From Massospora cicadina (taxonomy: Eukaryota; Entomophthoromycota; Entomophthoromycetes; Entomophthorales; Entomophthoraceae), in the NCBI GenBank assembly GCA_022478985.1, contig JAKSZP010014863.1:1-64000 (forward strand): DNA of 64,000 nt, read 5' to 3'. Of this stretch, positions 21,861 to 32,952 are shown piece after piece. Made by a program: the position numbers and the translations under genes. Below the pieces are notes generated by a model. The model was not told the origin of the DNA. It saw nothing but the letters and a program-made list of their open reading frames with translations, and searched no databases. The first letter of the stretch is position 1. Each line of letters starts with the position of its first letter.

Positions 21861-24800
21861 CGCAGGAGCCAGGGCTCAAGTGTCCTGAGCCAAAATAACT
21901 GGAATTCCTGCACAAACCCCAGGTAGACTTTGGCCATCCAAGAGACCCACTGTCTACAGGGGGAAGAGGGATCTGGGGTGGCCAGGGTCTCACCATCCCA
22001 GTCAATATGGCCATCTCACTGTGGGGTGGTCATTCAAAATAATAACAAAAAATTAAAAATTGTTGAATCCTCATCACACTTAGATGGATGCATCCTAGGT
22101 GCAAGGATCTCAAACCAAGAGGACACACTATTGATAGCCTGTATCTATGCACCATGCATCACATCTGAGCGGAAACAATTCCTTGAATACATCACAATGC
22201 TCAACCTACCACCGGTCACTATCCTGTTGGGTGATTTCAACTGTTAAGATGATCCCACTATGGACTGATGGCCCAACCCCAGGGGATACCCACCAGACAC
22301 TCTGAGTTCTGCACGATTAAGGCATCTCTTGGCCTGTACAACACCCTCCACCCTGGGGCTCCACTCCTTCTCCACATGACCCGCCCCAGCATATGTGAGG
22401 GTATGCTCATCTCGATGAGCTGCATCAACCACATCTCGCACCAAAACCCTGTCACTTCTTCATTACTAAATTTGCTACAAAAAATTAATTTCTCTGACCA
22501 TTGTCTAGTTTCAGTGCAGTTCATGCCAACCAGGACTCAAATGCAGATGACGCCCTGGAGAAAGCTATACCCAGAATATATAAAACTCCCCAAATTCTTT
22601 AAATGGGCCAAGTACAAAGCCTCAAGCCCAAAATTCATTGCCCCGTTTGCATCAGATCCCATCAAATCTTGGGAAAAATTCAAATCTGAACTAATAAACA
22701 AGAGCTGACATATCACTTCACACAAATACACCGCGGATACCAACACGATCAGATGCACCCTGGCGGAATTTAACTACCTTGAACTCAATACCCAAAAACA
22801 GGATACAGCCCAAACTGGGGGTGCAACTGGAAGCAATTTCTGCCCGCATCAACGCCCTCATCCACGAAAACCAACACAGAATCAAAGTATCATGGAAAGG
22901 TAAGCATATAAAAGAAGGAAAAACCTGCTTGGCATGCTTCTTCTGCTAATACCACTCTCAAGGCAACATGCCCCAGTGCACACAGGTCCACAAAGCTGAA
23001 GGAACTGTGGTAACTGACCCAACAGAGGTCAAGGTAAAAATTCACCACTATTACACCGAACTTTACTGTGACACCCCACCCTCCCCCAAAAAATAAAAAA
23101 ATTACACTCCACAGGAATACAGAAGGCACCACCAGACTATAGTCTCCTAAACCTGATAATGCAGGAGGAGCTCTGTAATATAGTCCATGTTGCACCACGT
23201 AGGAAATGCCCAGGCCCTGATGGGAACACCCTACAAATTTTATAAAAAATACTACAAACAGTTCGCCCCCCTCCTCCTAGTGTCTATGAACCAGTGCTTG
23301 CTGGAGATCCGTCTCAACCCAGGAGGCCAGGCTTCCTATGCCATTATTCTATTCAAAAAGGGCGACAGAATGAACCTGGACAACTGGCGCCTGATAGCAC
23401 TCTCAAATATTGACACTAAACTACTCACAAAAATTCTAGCTACAAGACTGGGAGCACTAGCCTCAAAAGCCCTATCACCCAACCAATTTGGTCTTACACC
23501 AGGGCGCTCCATATGGTCTAACATACAATCCATCTCCAATGTATGCCAATCCAAAGCAATGGGTGCTTTGGTATTCCTTTACCAGGTGAAGGTGTACGAC
23601 TGTGTTAGATGGTCATGCCTAAAAAGAGTGCCTACATACTTTCAACCTCCAACCCAGGTTCATCAACTGGGCAATGCTCCTCATGGAATCCGCATCAATG
23701 GTGGTTTGTGGCCCTGATTTCCTGACCAACAGGATTACCCCACGCAGAGGGCTCAAGCAAGGGGACCCCCTCATCCCACTACTGTAAAATTTCAGCTTTG
23801 ACCCACTCCTCCGCGTTGCCAATTCACGCCTCAGGGGTATAACTGCGCTGGGCCAGCCCCCTGTCAAGATACTAGCCTTTGCAGATGACTGTGTAGTAGG
23901 TATAGCTGACAACAGTGATGCTTGACAGATGAAGCGCACCCTAGAGGAATACTCCACAGTGAGTAGTGCATTGCTTAATAAATGGAAAACCGAAAACATC
24001 CTCCTTGGCAAATACACCACCAACTGGACCATATCCCCCACCATACACAGCCCAAGATGCAAAAACTCACTCGCCCTACCCTTTGCATTACCCCCCACCA
24101 CCACCCCTGTCCGCCATCTTAGGATATGGTTGGAAACAGGGGGGTATGCAAGTGAGATGATCAAAAATAACCTGCTACAACGGATATCCAACAGAATCGC
24201 CTCCCTCAAGGGTAGATCCCCTGGGTTAATGGGGCGAGTGGCAGTAGCCAACTCGCTCATTCTTCCAATGCTGTGGTTCCCTGCACATGCAATCACCTTC
24301 TCTCCCACCTTTATAACGTCAATTTGTGCGCTCATCCAGAGTTTGTGTCTGTGGCCTGGATCCCGCTCACCAGTCCGGGTCAAACCGCTATCAGGCCCAT
24401 GCCCCCGCTGGAGCATGGGCCTGATAGATTTCAAACACCAAGCCAACCGCATCCTGGGCACCTGGATAGAGGAAGTGTAAACCCCAGACCCCCCACATTA
24501 GCACTGGTCCATGGCAGTGAGGGCCAACTTTGCGCAGGCACTCAAATTACCTAACTCACACCATCCTTCCAGCTTATTAACGTAACTCACTAACTGCCCC
24601 AACGCAATGGGCCTGCATGGAACCCCCTCACTTTAAGCGCCTCCTCTGAACCATCCGCCGCATGGGGTGGACCATTGCTACCACAGGTACAGTGCAGGGA
24701 AGGGGATGACACAGACCCCACTTCACGTTAAAAAAGCTGGAAGACCACCCCCACAAGGATACACTCACCACGACTCCATTCATCGCCAGAGTCAACTACC

Positions 24801-25490
24801 TAGATACTTTGGATATCCCCTATGATCTAACCACACAAAAGGCAATATGGAGGATGATGCACCATCCACTCCTCCAGCTGAGGGTAAGGGCCAACGCCTG
24901 GCACTGCCTAAGAAGGACCTACAGAATGGCAGACTGCACCCACTCCCTCCACGCAACCTGCGCCATATGTGGAGGAGAGGGCTCCCTACACCACCGCCTA
25001 GAAACCTACCCCCTATCCAAATCCATATGGCGAGAAGTCGCACGCCTGCTCAAGATCCAGGACAGTCAGGATTTTTCTATCTTAAAGAGCCTCCTCACAA
25101 TCCAACTTATGTCCCCAATCCCATCCACCATGCGCTCCCTATTGATACCCATTGCAATGTGGATGAACCACACTATTGCCTTGGATGTGTTCAAGGGCAC
25201 GGTCCCAACCATCCATGAGGTTGTCAAAAGGTTCCACGTCCATTTACTGGAGCATTTCTAGGCCTGGTTTCATGGGTATATGAGGCTAAGACAACAGAGA
25301 CTCATAAACTCATGGTTCCCACTCTGGTTCCTTCACACAGACCCCTTTCTTCACACCTGCTCCATAGTGGGGCAACCCCTTGGAGTAGAGCACCAATCCC
25401 CCCATACCTGGCGGTCCCAGCTGGCAACAGGGGTAACCTGTATACCCCAGGGTTCCCAATCATACCTAATCATTGCTTTTCTTCCCCCCC
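21850..25490 (+). pseudogene. LINE ORF2 (D): endonuclease-RT-zinc finger, broken
   Basis: Starts with MLNIAGA, matching TLNIAGL of B. Endonuclease motifs are LAIQETHC (21930), ACIYAP (22138) and LLGDFNC (22228). The RT runs from about 23190 (TPYKFYKKYYKQFAP, LDNWRLIALSNIDTKLLTKIL, GLTPGRSIWSN) to FADDCVVGI near 23878. Homology to B continues through RHLRIWLETGGYAS and the zinc finger CAICGGEGSLHHRLETYP (about 24960-25015) into the C-terminal WFPLWFLHTDPFLHTCSIV. Several stops and frame changes are present; the catalytic Asp pair is intact. Confidence 0.83.
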
Positions 25491-25556
25491 CCCACCATTT
25501 CTACACACATATTGGTAATGCCTATCCCCCAGTCGGCTTGCCTTGGTTAAATAGAA

Positions 25557-25574
25557 ATACAATATAAACTTTTA
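25557..25574 (+). repeat. TSD of LINE D, right copy
   Basis: Exact 18-bp partner of 20254-20271. Confidence 0.95.
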
Positions 25575-25910
25575 CAGGAGAAAATTTGTCGAATAGTTTC
25601 TATAAAATATCAGAAGTGCTGATAATTTTTTTATGTTTTATTAAGGTTTAGCCAATTCACTCTGGGTTGTGTAAACAGATTATTAAGTTTAGTTCTATAT
25701 AATCTATATGTTAGCATAATTTAAGCCTTTTAGATTTTCTACAACTCATTTTTATGCCAAAATAATTGAAATCCTGCCCTTATGGAGTGAAGCTAACAAA
25801 GTTGCCATATTGTAAGGATTTCTAATGCCTTTCTACCCTATGTCAACCAACACTGATCCTGCCCCACAATGCCTATCATTTTATAGGTTGAGAGGATTAG
25901 CTCTTATGCA
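25575..25910. other. AT-rich spacer between LINEs D and E
   Basis: 336 bp. No coding potential or RNA gene recognised. Confidence 0.55.
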
Positions 25911-25926
25911 GAGAAATCACTCAATT
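25911..25926 (+). repeat. TSD of LINE E, left copy
   Basis: GAGAAATCACTCAATT, 16 bp, exact repeat at 32367-32382. Confidence 0.93.
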
Positions 25927-25994
25927 TTTTTAGTACTAGATGGTCCCAACCCAAGGGGGGATTCATCGATGTTTATTGAATTACGCCTGGGCTA

Positions 25995-28900
25995 CTAAGA
26001 GCCTGAGGCAAGGGAAGGGGAGGGAGGAGGCATCGAGAAAGGGAGGGGGTTTGCGCGCCAGAGCCGTGCTGCAGTGACAACTGAGCGGGGGAGGGTTGGC
26101 GACATAGTGCAGACCTTCAGGGACATCTCAAAGTGTACCTGAAAGTGGGTGATCATGTGTGGAAGGGTCCACACCTGCTGGTCAAAGGCAGCACGAAGGA
26201 AGGAGTTATGGATGGTGCAGATGGCTGTGGCATAGGCGAGGACACGGAGGGGTCGGTGGCAACCAGGCAATGTCTGCTCAAACATGAAGTCTTGCACAGG
26301 GTGTCCAGACCAGGGCTGAGCATGGAGGAGCGCGCGGGCCTTTGGCCAAAATGTGGCAACACCTGGACAGGTGAAAAAACGGTGGAGGTGGGAGTCAATA
26401 GGCTCTGCACAGCGGGGGCAGCTTCGGTGCTGGAAGGTAGGGCCAGTCCGGTCCCCTGTCCTGTATGAACAGTGGAGCACCCTCCATAAGGTGTTGGACA
26501 CCTTTGCTGACAGGGTGGGGTGATAGACGTCCTTCCACAATTCCTTAAGGTCAAATCTCACAGAGGGAGGGAGGAGCTCAAGGAGTCTTGGGCGGATGGG
26601 AGGACGATCTTGGGGTTGAGGCGAGTTGTGACAACTTGTCCATTGTGCACAATTGCATGGCGATGGGGGCTGAGGCCAGGGCCTTCCCTTCTGTATGGGA
26701 AGGCATGGTGGATCCGCGCGCCTACTCGTTTCAGGGCAAGGAGAGCCTAATTCCATTAGGGGGATGAGGATGGTTTCAGGCGATGGCCTGGGTGGTTTGT
26801 GAGCCACTCCCCTAATGAGGTCAGAGATGCTCTAGGAAGACCCAGAGCTGCTGACACTGACTGGCGGAGGGCGGGCGCCCATTGGGGCATGGGGGTCGCG
26901 TCCCAGCAGACAATCGGCCATAGGAACTTCAGGAAGATTGTGGTGGCGTGGGATCGCGTGTCCAGAAGCCCTAGGCCCCCTTCATTGCAGGGTCAGGCAA
27001 TGGTTGAGAGGGCCATTGGTGGATGGTTTGAGCCCCAGATCCAACAGCGGAGGAGTACATTGAGCCGCGTTTATTAGGCATCTGTGAATGGGCAGACGTG
27101 CGCTAGGAACCAAACTTTACAGAGGAGGAACACATTGGCCATCAGAGCTCGACCCTGGGGGGTGATGTGCCGCCGGTTCCAGCTGGCAATCCTGGAGTTA
27201 ACTGCTGCGAGGAGCAAGTCCTCATTGTCTTTTAGCCCAACTCCTTGTTGGTTGGTGAGAACGCCCAGGTGACGGAAGGTACCGCGCACAGGTTCAATAC
27301 CAAATGGTGGGGAGAAGGTGGGGGAGCTGACCTGTACAACTGTTGTCTTGGAGGTGTTGACCATGGCGTTGGACGCCTTGGTGTACCTCTCAATGGTCAC
27401 AGCAGCTAGGGCAACATCCCCAGGGCAGCCAAATGCAATGGCAGTGTCATCTGCAAATGCCATGGTGCGTGTGGGGGTTTTTCCTGGGACCAGAATCCCT
27501 GTTAAATTGTCCTATAAGGAGGCCAAGAGGGGGTCAAGGGTGATGTTAAAAAGGATAGGGCTCAGGGAGTCCCCTTGCCGGAGACCTTGTCCAACTGGTA
27601 CTGCCATTGTAAAACCCATTGGCGCCAGACTCTGGTGTGGAGCTGGTCATAGAGCGCTGATATCCAGCGCCTAGCTGCGGGGGGGAGATGGAAGCGGGCC
27701 AGGGAAGCATCAATACACTTCCAGGCTACCCGATCATATGCTTTCTCCATATCCAGGAGAGCCACAAAGCCATTGACCTTATGAGAGTTAGCAGTCAAAG
27801 TCACGTGAAGGTCATTATAGTTGTCCCATAACGACCTCCCCGGAATAAAACCGTGCTGGGATGGGGAGAGGCGAGGTGCCACCCATTTGGTGATGCGGTT
27901 GGCCAGAAGCTTCGTAAAGAGCTTGTGGTCTGTGTTGATCAACGCTATGGGGCGCCAGTTCGCCAGGTTCTCATGGTATGACTTCTTGTGAATGAGGGTC
28001 GTGATTGAGCCTCTGGAGTCGGGGAGGACCTCGCCATTCACCAAGAGTGCAGCAAAGAGGTCGCAAAGGGTTCTGGCTATCACTGCAGGCTTTAGAAGGT
28101 ACACCTCGAAGGGTATTCCGTCTGGGCCTGAGGCTTTAAGCCGTGGGGATTTCAGAAGGGTTTCCATCACCTCCTGGATGGAAATATCCAGTAGAGCCTC
28201 ATCAGCCTGTGGGTCAATGGGCGGCTCTGGAGCCCGCCACAGGAAGTCTTGGATGTCCGATGGGTCCACCTGGGTGGCATGGAAGAGGCTGGAGTAGAAG
28301 CGGTGTAGTTCCTGCGTGATTTCCTCCTTATCTGAAGTGGTTGTAGTGCCAATCTTCAGTGCAGTAATATCCTGTGCTGTTGACCGGGCTTTCTGTTTCT
28401 GAAAGAAGAAGCGGGTGGGGCGTTCCCATTGAGCATAGTAACGAGATGTTGTAAAGTTTTCTGCCCGTTCTTCCTGCAGTGTGAACTCCAAGCGGAGTGC
28501 TTCCTGCGCCGCTTCCCAGTCTTCCAACCATCTGGGAGAGGGCGAAGGCTGGCAGTTTCGCTCCAGATGTCTGATTCTGGCTTCCGCCCTTTTGACTCTG
28601 GCGCGAGCTGCAGTCATCTGCGCTTTGGCACAGTTGTAAGCAACGCGGGTGATGCCCTCCTTGGTCACCGCCCATCTAGCCTTGTGGTCAAGCAGGTGGG
28701 GTGGGGGGAGGTGAGAGTCTCCCGGATGGTCATAGACAGCTTCTCCTTAGTGAAGGGGTTGTTGAGAAGAGCTGTGGTAACCCTAGGCCAGAACCTATGC
28801 GACGGTCTAAGCGTGGTGGTGAGGACAACGGTGAGTGCCCTGTGATCACTCAGATGATTGTCACGAGAGATGGGAGAGGAGATGCGGCCAATTAGCAGGG

Positions 28901-29518
28901 GGCCAATTAGTGCCATATCTATGCGTGACGCTGACTGGAAAGCTCCTCCATCATACTGGATCCTAGTCATGCAACCTAGGCCAGACGCGGAGGGTGGAAG
29001 TGCATCTATAAAGCCACTCAGGCGAAGGAATTCCTGGAGGCGACTTGTTTAGGGCGTTCCTTTGCTGCAGGGGGTAAGAGTCATGGACGCGACTTATGGT
29101 TGTGTTGAAATCTCCTTAGAGGACTGTATTCCGTGGGAGATTGAGTTGGACGAGCTCTTCCAAGAGTCGATTTTGCTCCTGACCTGCATTAGGCAGGTAG
29201 ATGCTTGCAGCGAAGAAGGAGAAGTCAGGAGTGGTGAGTTTGGCCAGTATGAGGCGGCCACCTAGATATTGTGAAAAGAATGGGTTTTAACCCGGGGATT
29301 AAAACAATAAGGGCGGCATGGCTTGTCCAGAAGGAGTTGCCTCCAAATTGTTCATTCCATGCAGATTGTTCGTGGGGGAGGATATGGGGCTCCTGGACAG
29401 CAGCTATGTCAATTTGTGCTGTCCTGAAGTTGCGGAGGAGGCGGGCTCTCCTCTTAAAGTCCTGCAACCCATTTGCGTTGATGGATTGCAGGGCCAGGGT
29501 GCTGCCATGGGGACTCAT
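25995..29518 (-). pseudogene. LINE ORF2 (E): endonuclease-RT-zinc finger, lightly damaged
   Basis: About 1174 codons from MSPHGSTLALQSINANGL. Endonuclease: SINANGL, AAVQEPHIL, then SIYLPNAG and GDFNTT near 29110-29190. A 368-codon open block (28668-27562) carries RT motifs (ASGPDGIPFEVYLLKP, NWRPIALINTDHKLFTKLL, GFIPGRSLWDN, LLDMEKAYDRV). FADDTAIAFG follows at about 27460 after a frame change near 27580, with RHLGVL after it. A 270-codon open block ends with zinc finger CPRCAEPIDSHLHRFFTCP. No RNase H is visible. A few frameshifts and stops, mostly in the endonuclease half, disable it. Confidence 0.87.
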
Positions 29519-29554
29519 AGCTGTTCCCCTCCATGTCCTGGGGGTTGCCAGCGC

Positions 29555-32276
29555 TTAAACCTGCTGCTGTGAGGCGTCTAGTTTTGAGTCCTTTAGCTTG
29601 ACTATTAGCTGCAATCCGTGAGGAGCGTCGAGGGTTCTGAGGGGAAGGAGAGGGTGGGGGGCGGAGGACCCAGTAAGCCAGCCTAGGATGCTGCCCCCGC
29701 TCCGTTGCAGGGGAAAGACCTGAGGGTGCTCAATGGTGACCTCCGCGGTGTCCCCATTTGATGCGTCTGAGTCTATATTCACTTCCTCCAACACTGCAAA
29801 GGATCCGCGCGAAATGGACTGTGGGGTTGGGGTAGGACTCTTTGAGGTGACACTTCTACCGCAGGCCGCGGGTTGCCAGTCCATGCTGGTGGGCATAGCT
29901 CCATTGGGAGCTGAGGGTTGATGCGATAAATTGCTGGTGGAGGTTGGTGGGGGTGCCGCGGAGCCCTGAGTGGGGGTGGCTGACGAGGGGCACCCTGTGG
30001 GAGATGCCTTGCGCTTGGTGAGAGAGGGAGTTGACTCTGGGAGATTGGAGGGGGTGCCCACTGGAAGGGGGGCATGAGCGCGAAGGTATCCCGTACCAAA
30101 TAGTGGGGTTAGCTGTTTCAACTGCTAGGCGTAAGGCCTCAGGGGACAGGTCTTGAATGGGAACCCATTGTGTGGGTTGTGGAATTGCTGCTGCCACGTG
30201 GGATCGTTTTTGGCCTGGTTTAGGCCCCTGAGTGGTGGCTAAGAGGGCTTGTTTTCGAGCTGTGCAGCCACTATACAAGTGTCCAAGGGCGTTACACCAT
30301 GAACACCGGGGGCGCTCCTGATCAGGGTCGACAAAAAAGATCTCAGGTCATACCCAACTACCGCCACATGAGGAATAACCTCAATGTTGCGGGATAAAGT
30401 GGGGGAGGGGATGAACGACGCCCTAGCAGTGCGAGCTCTTTGAGTGGGAGCATAGTAAGAGGGGACGCTAAAGTCCACTGAAAGAACAGACCCAAACTCC
30501 ATCAAACCACGATGGAGCGCCAGTTTAAGAGACTCAGGATCAACAGTCCTTGGTAGTTTAGAAAAAGTAACCCATGAAATTTTCTCCAGGTGAGAGCGTG
30601 TGCGGGAGATGCAAAGAGATCCACGCGGAATAATGACCTGGAGGGTGGCAGCATGGTCAGCAAGGGCAGCTTCAGTGAAGCCCACATCGATGTAGTGGCC
30701 CTCCACTGATTCATGGATGGTGGTGTTAGTTGGGAATGTCTCCGCAATCGCTGCAAAGTATGAGAAGTAATCCTCCATATAGAATTCAACAGGATTATGT
30801 ACATAATAAAGGCAATTTGTGTGGGAGAGGGTTGAGCGAGGTAGAGCTTTTTGCGCTCTAGTTTCGGCCCATTTCTTCTTAACATCAACAATAAACGCCA
30901 CTTCACGGGGATCAGCTTTGGGTAGCGTTGGTGCCAGAGGTTTTTGCCACGCCCCAGTGGCTCCTTTGGTACGTTTGTGTTTGCTTTGGGCTGCAATTGC
31001 GGGTTGAGTGTGAGCTGGTGGTTTGGACAAGTTTGCGGAGTTCCCTTGTTTCTGGAATGTTACAGCAGTTGCTGGCGTCATATTAAATTGAGGGGCGGAT
31101 TGTTGGGCCTCGCTAAATTGGGGAGGCCCATCCAGATTGGAATTAACTCCAGCCAATTGGGAGGAGGGTGATGTTTCATCACCATCCCAATCTATTTGGG
31201 TAAATTCAGCCCGAGTATTTGCTGTGATTTCGTGGGCAAAACTCACTGGCTGATTGGTGAATTGGTCGTTTTCAGTATATGGAGATAAAGTGCATACTTG
31301 TGAAGTGCCGATTATGGGGTTTAAATGGGACGGGTGGGATTGGAACTGGTGTGAAGTTCCAAAATCCGAACCATTTGAATCCCCATTAGGAAGAGTAGAT
31401 TGTCCCAATTTGGTGCTTAGCGAACCAGAATGTGCGGCTAATCCAACCTTACATCCGAGGGTTTGGGGGCCAGATGATTGTTGGGCCTCACTAAATTGGG
31501 GAGGCCCATTCAGATTAAAATTTACTCCAGCCAAGTGGGAGGAGGGCGATGTTTCATCACCATCCCAATCTATTTGGGTAAATTTAGCCCGAGTATTTGC
31601 TGTGATTTCGTGGGCAAAACTCACTGGCTGATTGGTGAATTGGTCGTTTTCAGCATATGGAGATAAATTGCCGACTTGATTAGTGCCAATTATGGGGTTT
31701 AAATGGGACGGGTGAGATTGGAATTGGTGTGAAGTTCCAAAATCAGAACCATTTGAATCCTCATTGGGAAGAGTAGTTTGTCCCAATTTGGTGCTTAGTG
31801 AACCAGAATGTGCGGCTAATCCAACATTACATCTGAGGGTTTTTGGGGCCAGGTAGCTGGGTATCGCCCCTCATGGAGGGAGCCAGAAACACGGCGTCAG
31901 CAATAATAGATGGGGCTGAATTAGCTGACACAATGGTGGAGGTGAATGCCTGGATGGGCTGAGTTGCATTCAACCAATCAAACGCCATTAAAACAGCGTG
32001 GGTGATGGCCTCCTTGGTTGGAGGGGGCCCAGAGGGTTGGTGGGAGGCAGCGCACACAGAGCTGTTAGGCGTGCAGGTTGCAGAAGTGCGATCAGGTGAA
32101 CTGGCGCTAGTTGAAGTAGCTCCAGGTTGGGGGGTGGTGCCTGCTTTCATGGCCGCTGCTTGAGAGCGGGTGATTCTGGTTGACCCTGAGGTGGGTAACC
32201 GAGGGTTGCTTCATTTGGGGGTGGTGCTGGCTCGTTTGGCAGAGCCTGCGGGTTCTTTTGTGGTGTTTCCCGCCAT
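29555..32276 (-). pseudogene. LINE ORF1 (E): long N-terminal repeats plus CCHC knuckle
   Basis: About 907 codons if read from the ATG at 32276 (MAGNTTKEPAGS). A Pro/Ser/Thr-rich N-terminus is followed by two 126-residue tandem units, then a globular block comparable to other ORF1s here (VEGHYIDVGFTEAALADHAATL, KISWVTFSKLPRTVDPESL). The CCHC knuckle CSWCNALGHLYSGC (about 30263-30304) comes next, then a Pro/Ser-rich tail ending 36 bp before ORF2. Damage: a TGA at codon 22, frame changes near 31850 (A-run) and 30335 (A6 run before the knuckle), and another near 30110. ORF1 is twice as long as in B or C. Confidence 0.82.
31100..31855 (-). repeat. in-frame 378-bp tandem duplication in ORF1 of E
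   Basis: Two units of 378 bp (31478-31855 and 31100-31477), each 126 codons and very similar, running from PKTL or PQTL with CxVGLAAHSGSLSTKLG to FSEAQQS. The period is exactly divisible by three, so the frame is kept. Confidence 0.9.
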
Positions 32277-32366
32277 ATTTGCTAATAGTTTTCGTATATC
32301 TCTTTAGTGGAGCTAAATTTCAGGCTGAATTGATTTTCAAAAAGTGATGCTTAGCAGAAAGAGATT
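32274..32366 (-). promoter_or_regulatory. 5' UTR of LINE E, shared 5' terminal motif
   Basis: About 90 bp between the TSD and the ORF1 ATG. The sense strand begins CAATCTCTTTCTGCTAAGCA. UTRs of 85-94 bp with a related CTTTCYGCT start open J1, J2 and J3. In LINEs such a region usually holds the internal promoter; that role is inferred. Confidence 0.5.
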
Positions 32367-32382
32367 GAGAAATCACTCAATT
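32367..32382 (+). repeat. TSD of LINE E, right copy
   Basis: Exact 16-bp partner of 25911-25926. Confidence 0.93.
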
Positions 32383-32540
32383 ACTCTCCTAAAATGTCAG
32401 ATTTTACTTCAGATAAGTTTCCCTATATCCTAACCAATTTTCTAAATTTCCCAATTTTTCCAAAATTTCTAAATCTCTTTTTATTAAATAAATGGTAAGA
32501 ACATTTGATTTTGGTAAAAAATAATTTAATGCTCTAGATG

Positions 32541-32552
32541 TTGGCCACTCTT
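32541..32552 (+). repeat. TSD of LINE G, left copy
   Basis: TTGGCCACTCTT, 12 bp, exact repeat at 41378-41389. Confidence 0.85.
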
Positions 32553-32609
32553 GAAAATTTATTGTGGAGAAGGCCGACCATGGGACAGACATGCTGAATT
32601 TGACCCAAA

Positions 32610-32947
32610 AGAGACAAAACTTAGAAACAGGGAAGGCACCCCAGAGAAGTGATGCTATCTCTTGTTGCCAGCGGGAACGCCACTTATGGGGAGGGAGAGA
32701 GAACGTGTGAAGGGGCCGTAGCCACAATTAAACATGTGTGGTGGAAGGGGTTTGATTTGATGAACCAAACTGGGAACCAGGAGGAGACCAGCTGTTGGCA
32801 ACGCGGTGGGAGGTATCCAAACATCCACGCTTGAAAGTGGTCCACCAAATGAGTCTGGAATCTGCGGACAGCTTCTGGGAGGGTGGGGGTGGATCCTGCA
32901 ATGGCATTCAAGACAATTTTGTGGATAGTCCACATGGCGATTGCAAC
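32610..32947 (-). pseudogene. LINE ORF2 (G), C-terminal piece beyond element L
   Basis: Encodes the conserved C-terminal segment after the zinc finger: AIAMWTIHKIVLNAIAGSTP, VDHFQAWMFGYLPP, SWFPVWFIKSNPFHHTC. It continues directly from the piece that ends at 36521 on the other side of L. The natural stop seen in B (TGA after KFCLV) is mutated, so a frame runs past it. Confidence 0.85.
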
Positions 32948-32952
32948 CACCA
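32948..32952 (+). repeat. 5-bp TSD of LTR element L, left copy
   Basis: CACCA, repeated at 36516-36520. The intact LINE B sequence at the same site has a single CACCA (on the complementary strand), which confirms duplication on insertion. Confidence 0.9.

Larger units (their letters stand above)
20272..25556 (+). mobile_element. full-length LINE copy D (distinct subfamily)
   Basis: A 5285-bp LINE with a perfect 18-bp TSD. The coding order matches B and C, but the 5' UTR is shorter (about 80 bp) and unrelated, ORF1 starts with a different N-terminus (MSKFNKTQQNWAKF), and the 3' end reads CTATCCCCCAGTCGGCTTGC then CTTGGTTAAATAGAAATAC. The DNA differs clearly from the B/C/G/H/I group, so D is another subfamily that kept the same general tail. 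Confidence 0.93.
25927..32366 (-). mobile_element. full-length LINE E (separate lineage)
   Basis: A 6440-bp LINE on the minus strand bounded by a perfect 16-bp TSD. Sense order from 32366: a 90-bp 5' UTR, a very long ORF1, ORF2, and a tail ending CATCTAGTACTAAAAAAA. It is more GC-rich and visibly less damaged than B, C, D and G, suggesting a younger insertion. Its tail is unrelated to theirs but identical to the 29-bp micro-insertion at 6977. Its 5' end (CTTTCTGCTAAGCATCACTT) resembles the 5' ends of J1-J3. Confidence 0.93.

Noticed and set aside
23619..24461. 280-codon minus-strand open frame
   Set aside because: It lies antisense to the RT-thumb region of LINE D ORF2, whose plus-strand homology to B and G is clear. 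The antisense frame shows no motif of its own.
14513..25574. Tandem segmental duplication as origin of LINEs B, C and D
   Set aside because: Each has a different flanking TSD sequence and different tail, which shows three separate insertions.
26133..30000. Plus-strand open frames of 80-140 codons over LINE E
   Set aside because: They are antisense to ORF1 and ORF2 of E, which carry the recognisable motifs on the minus strand.
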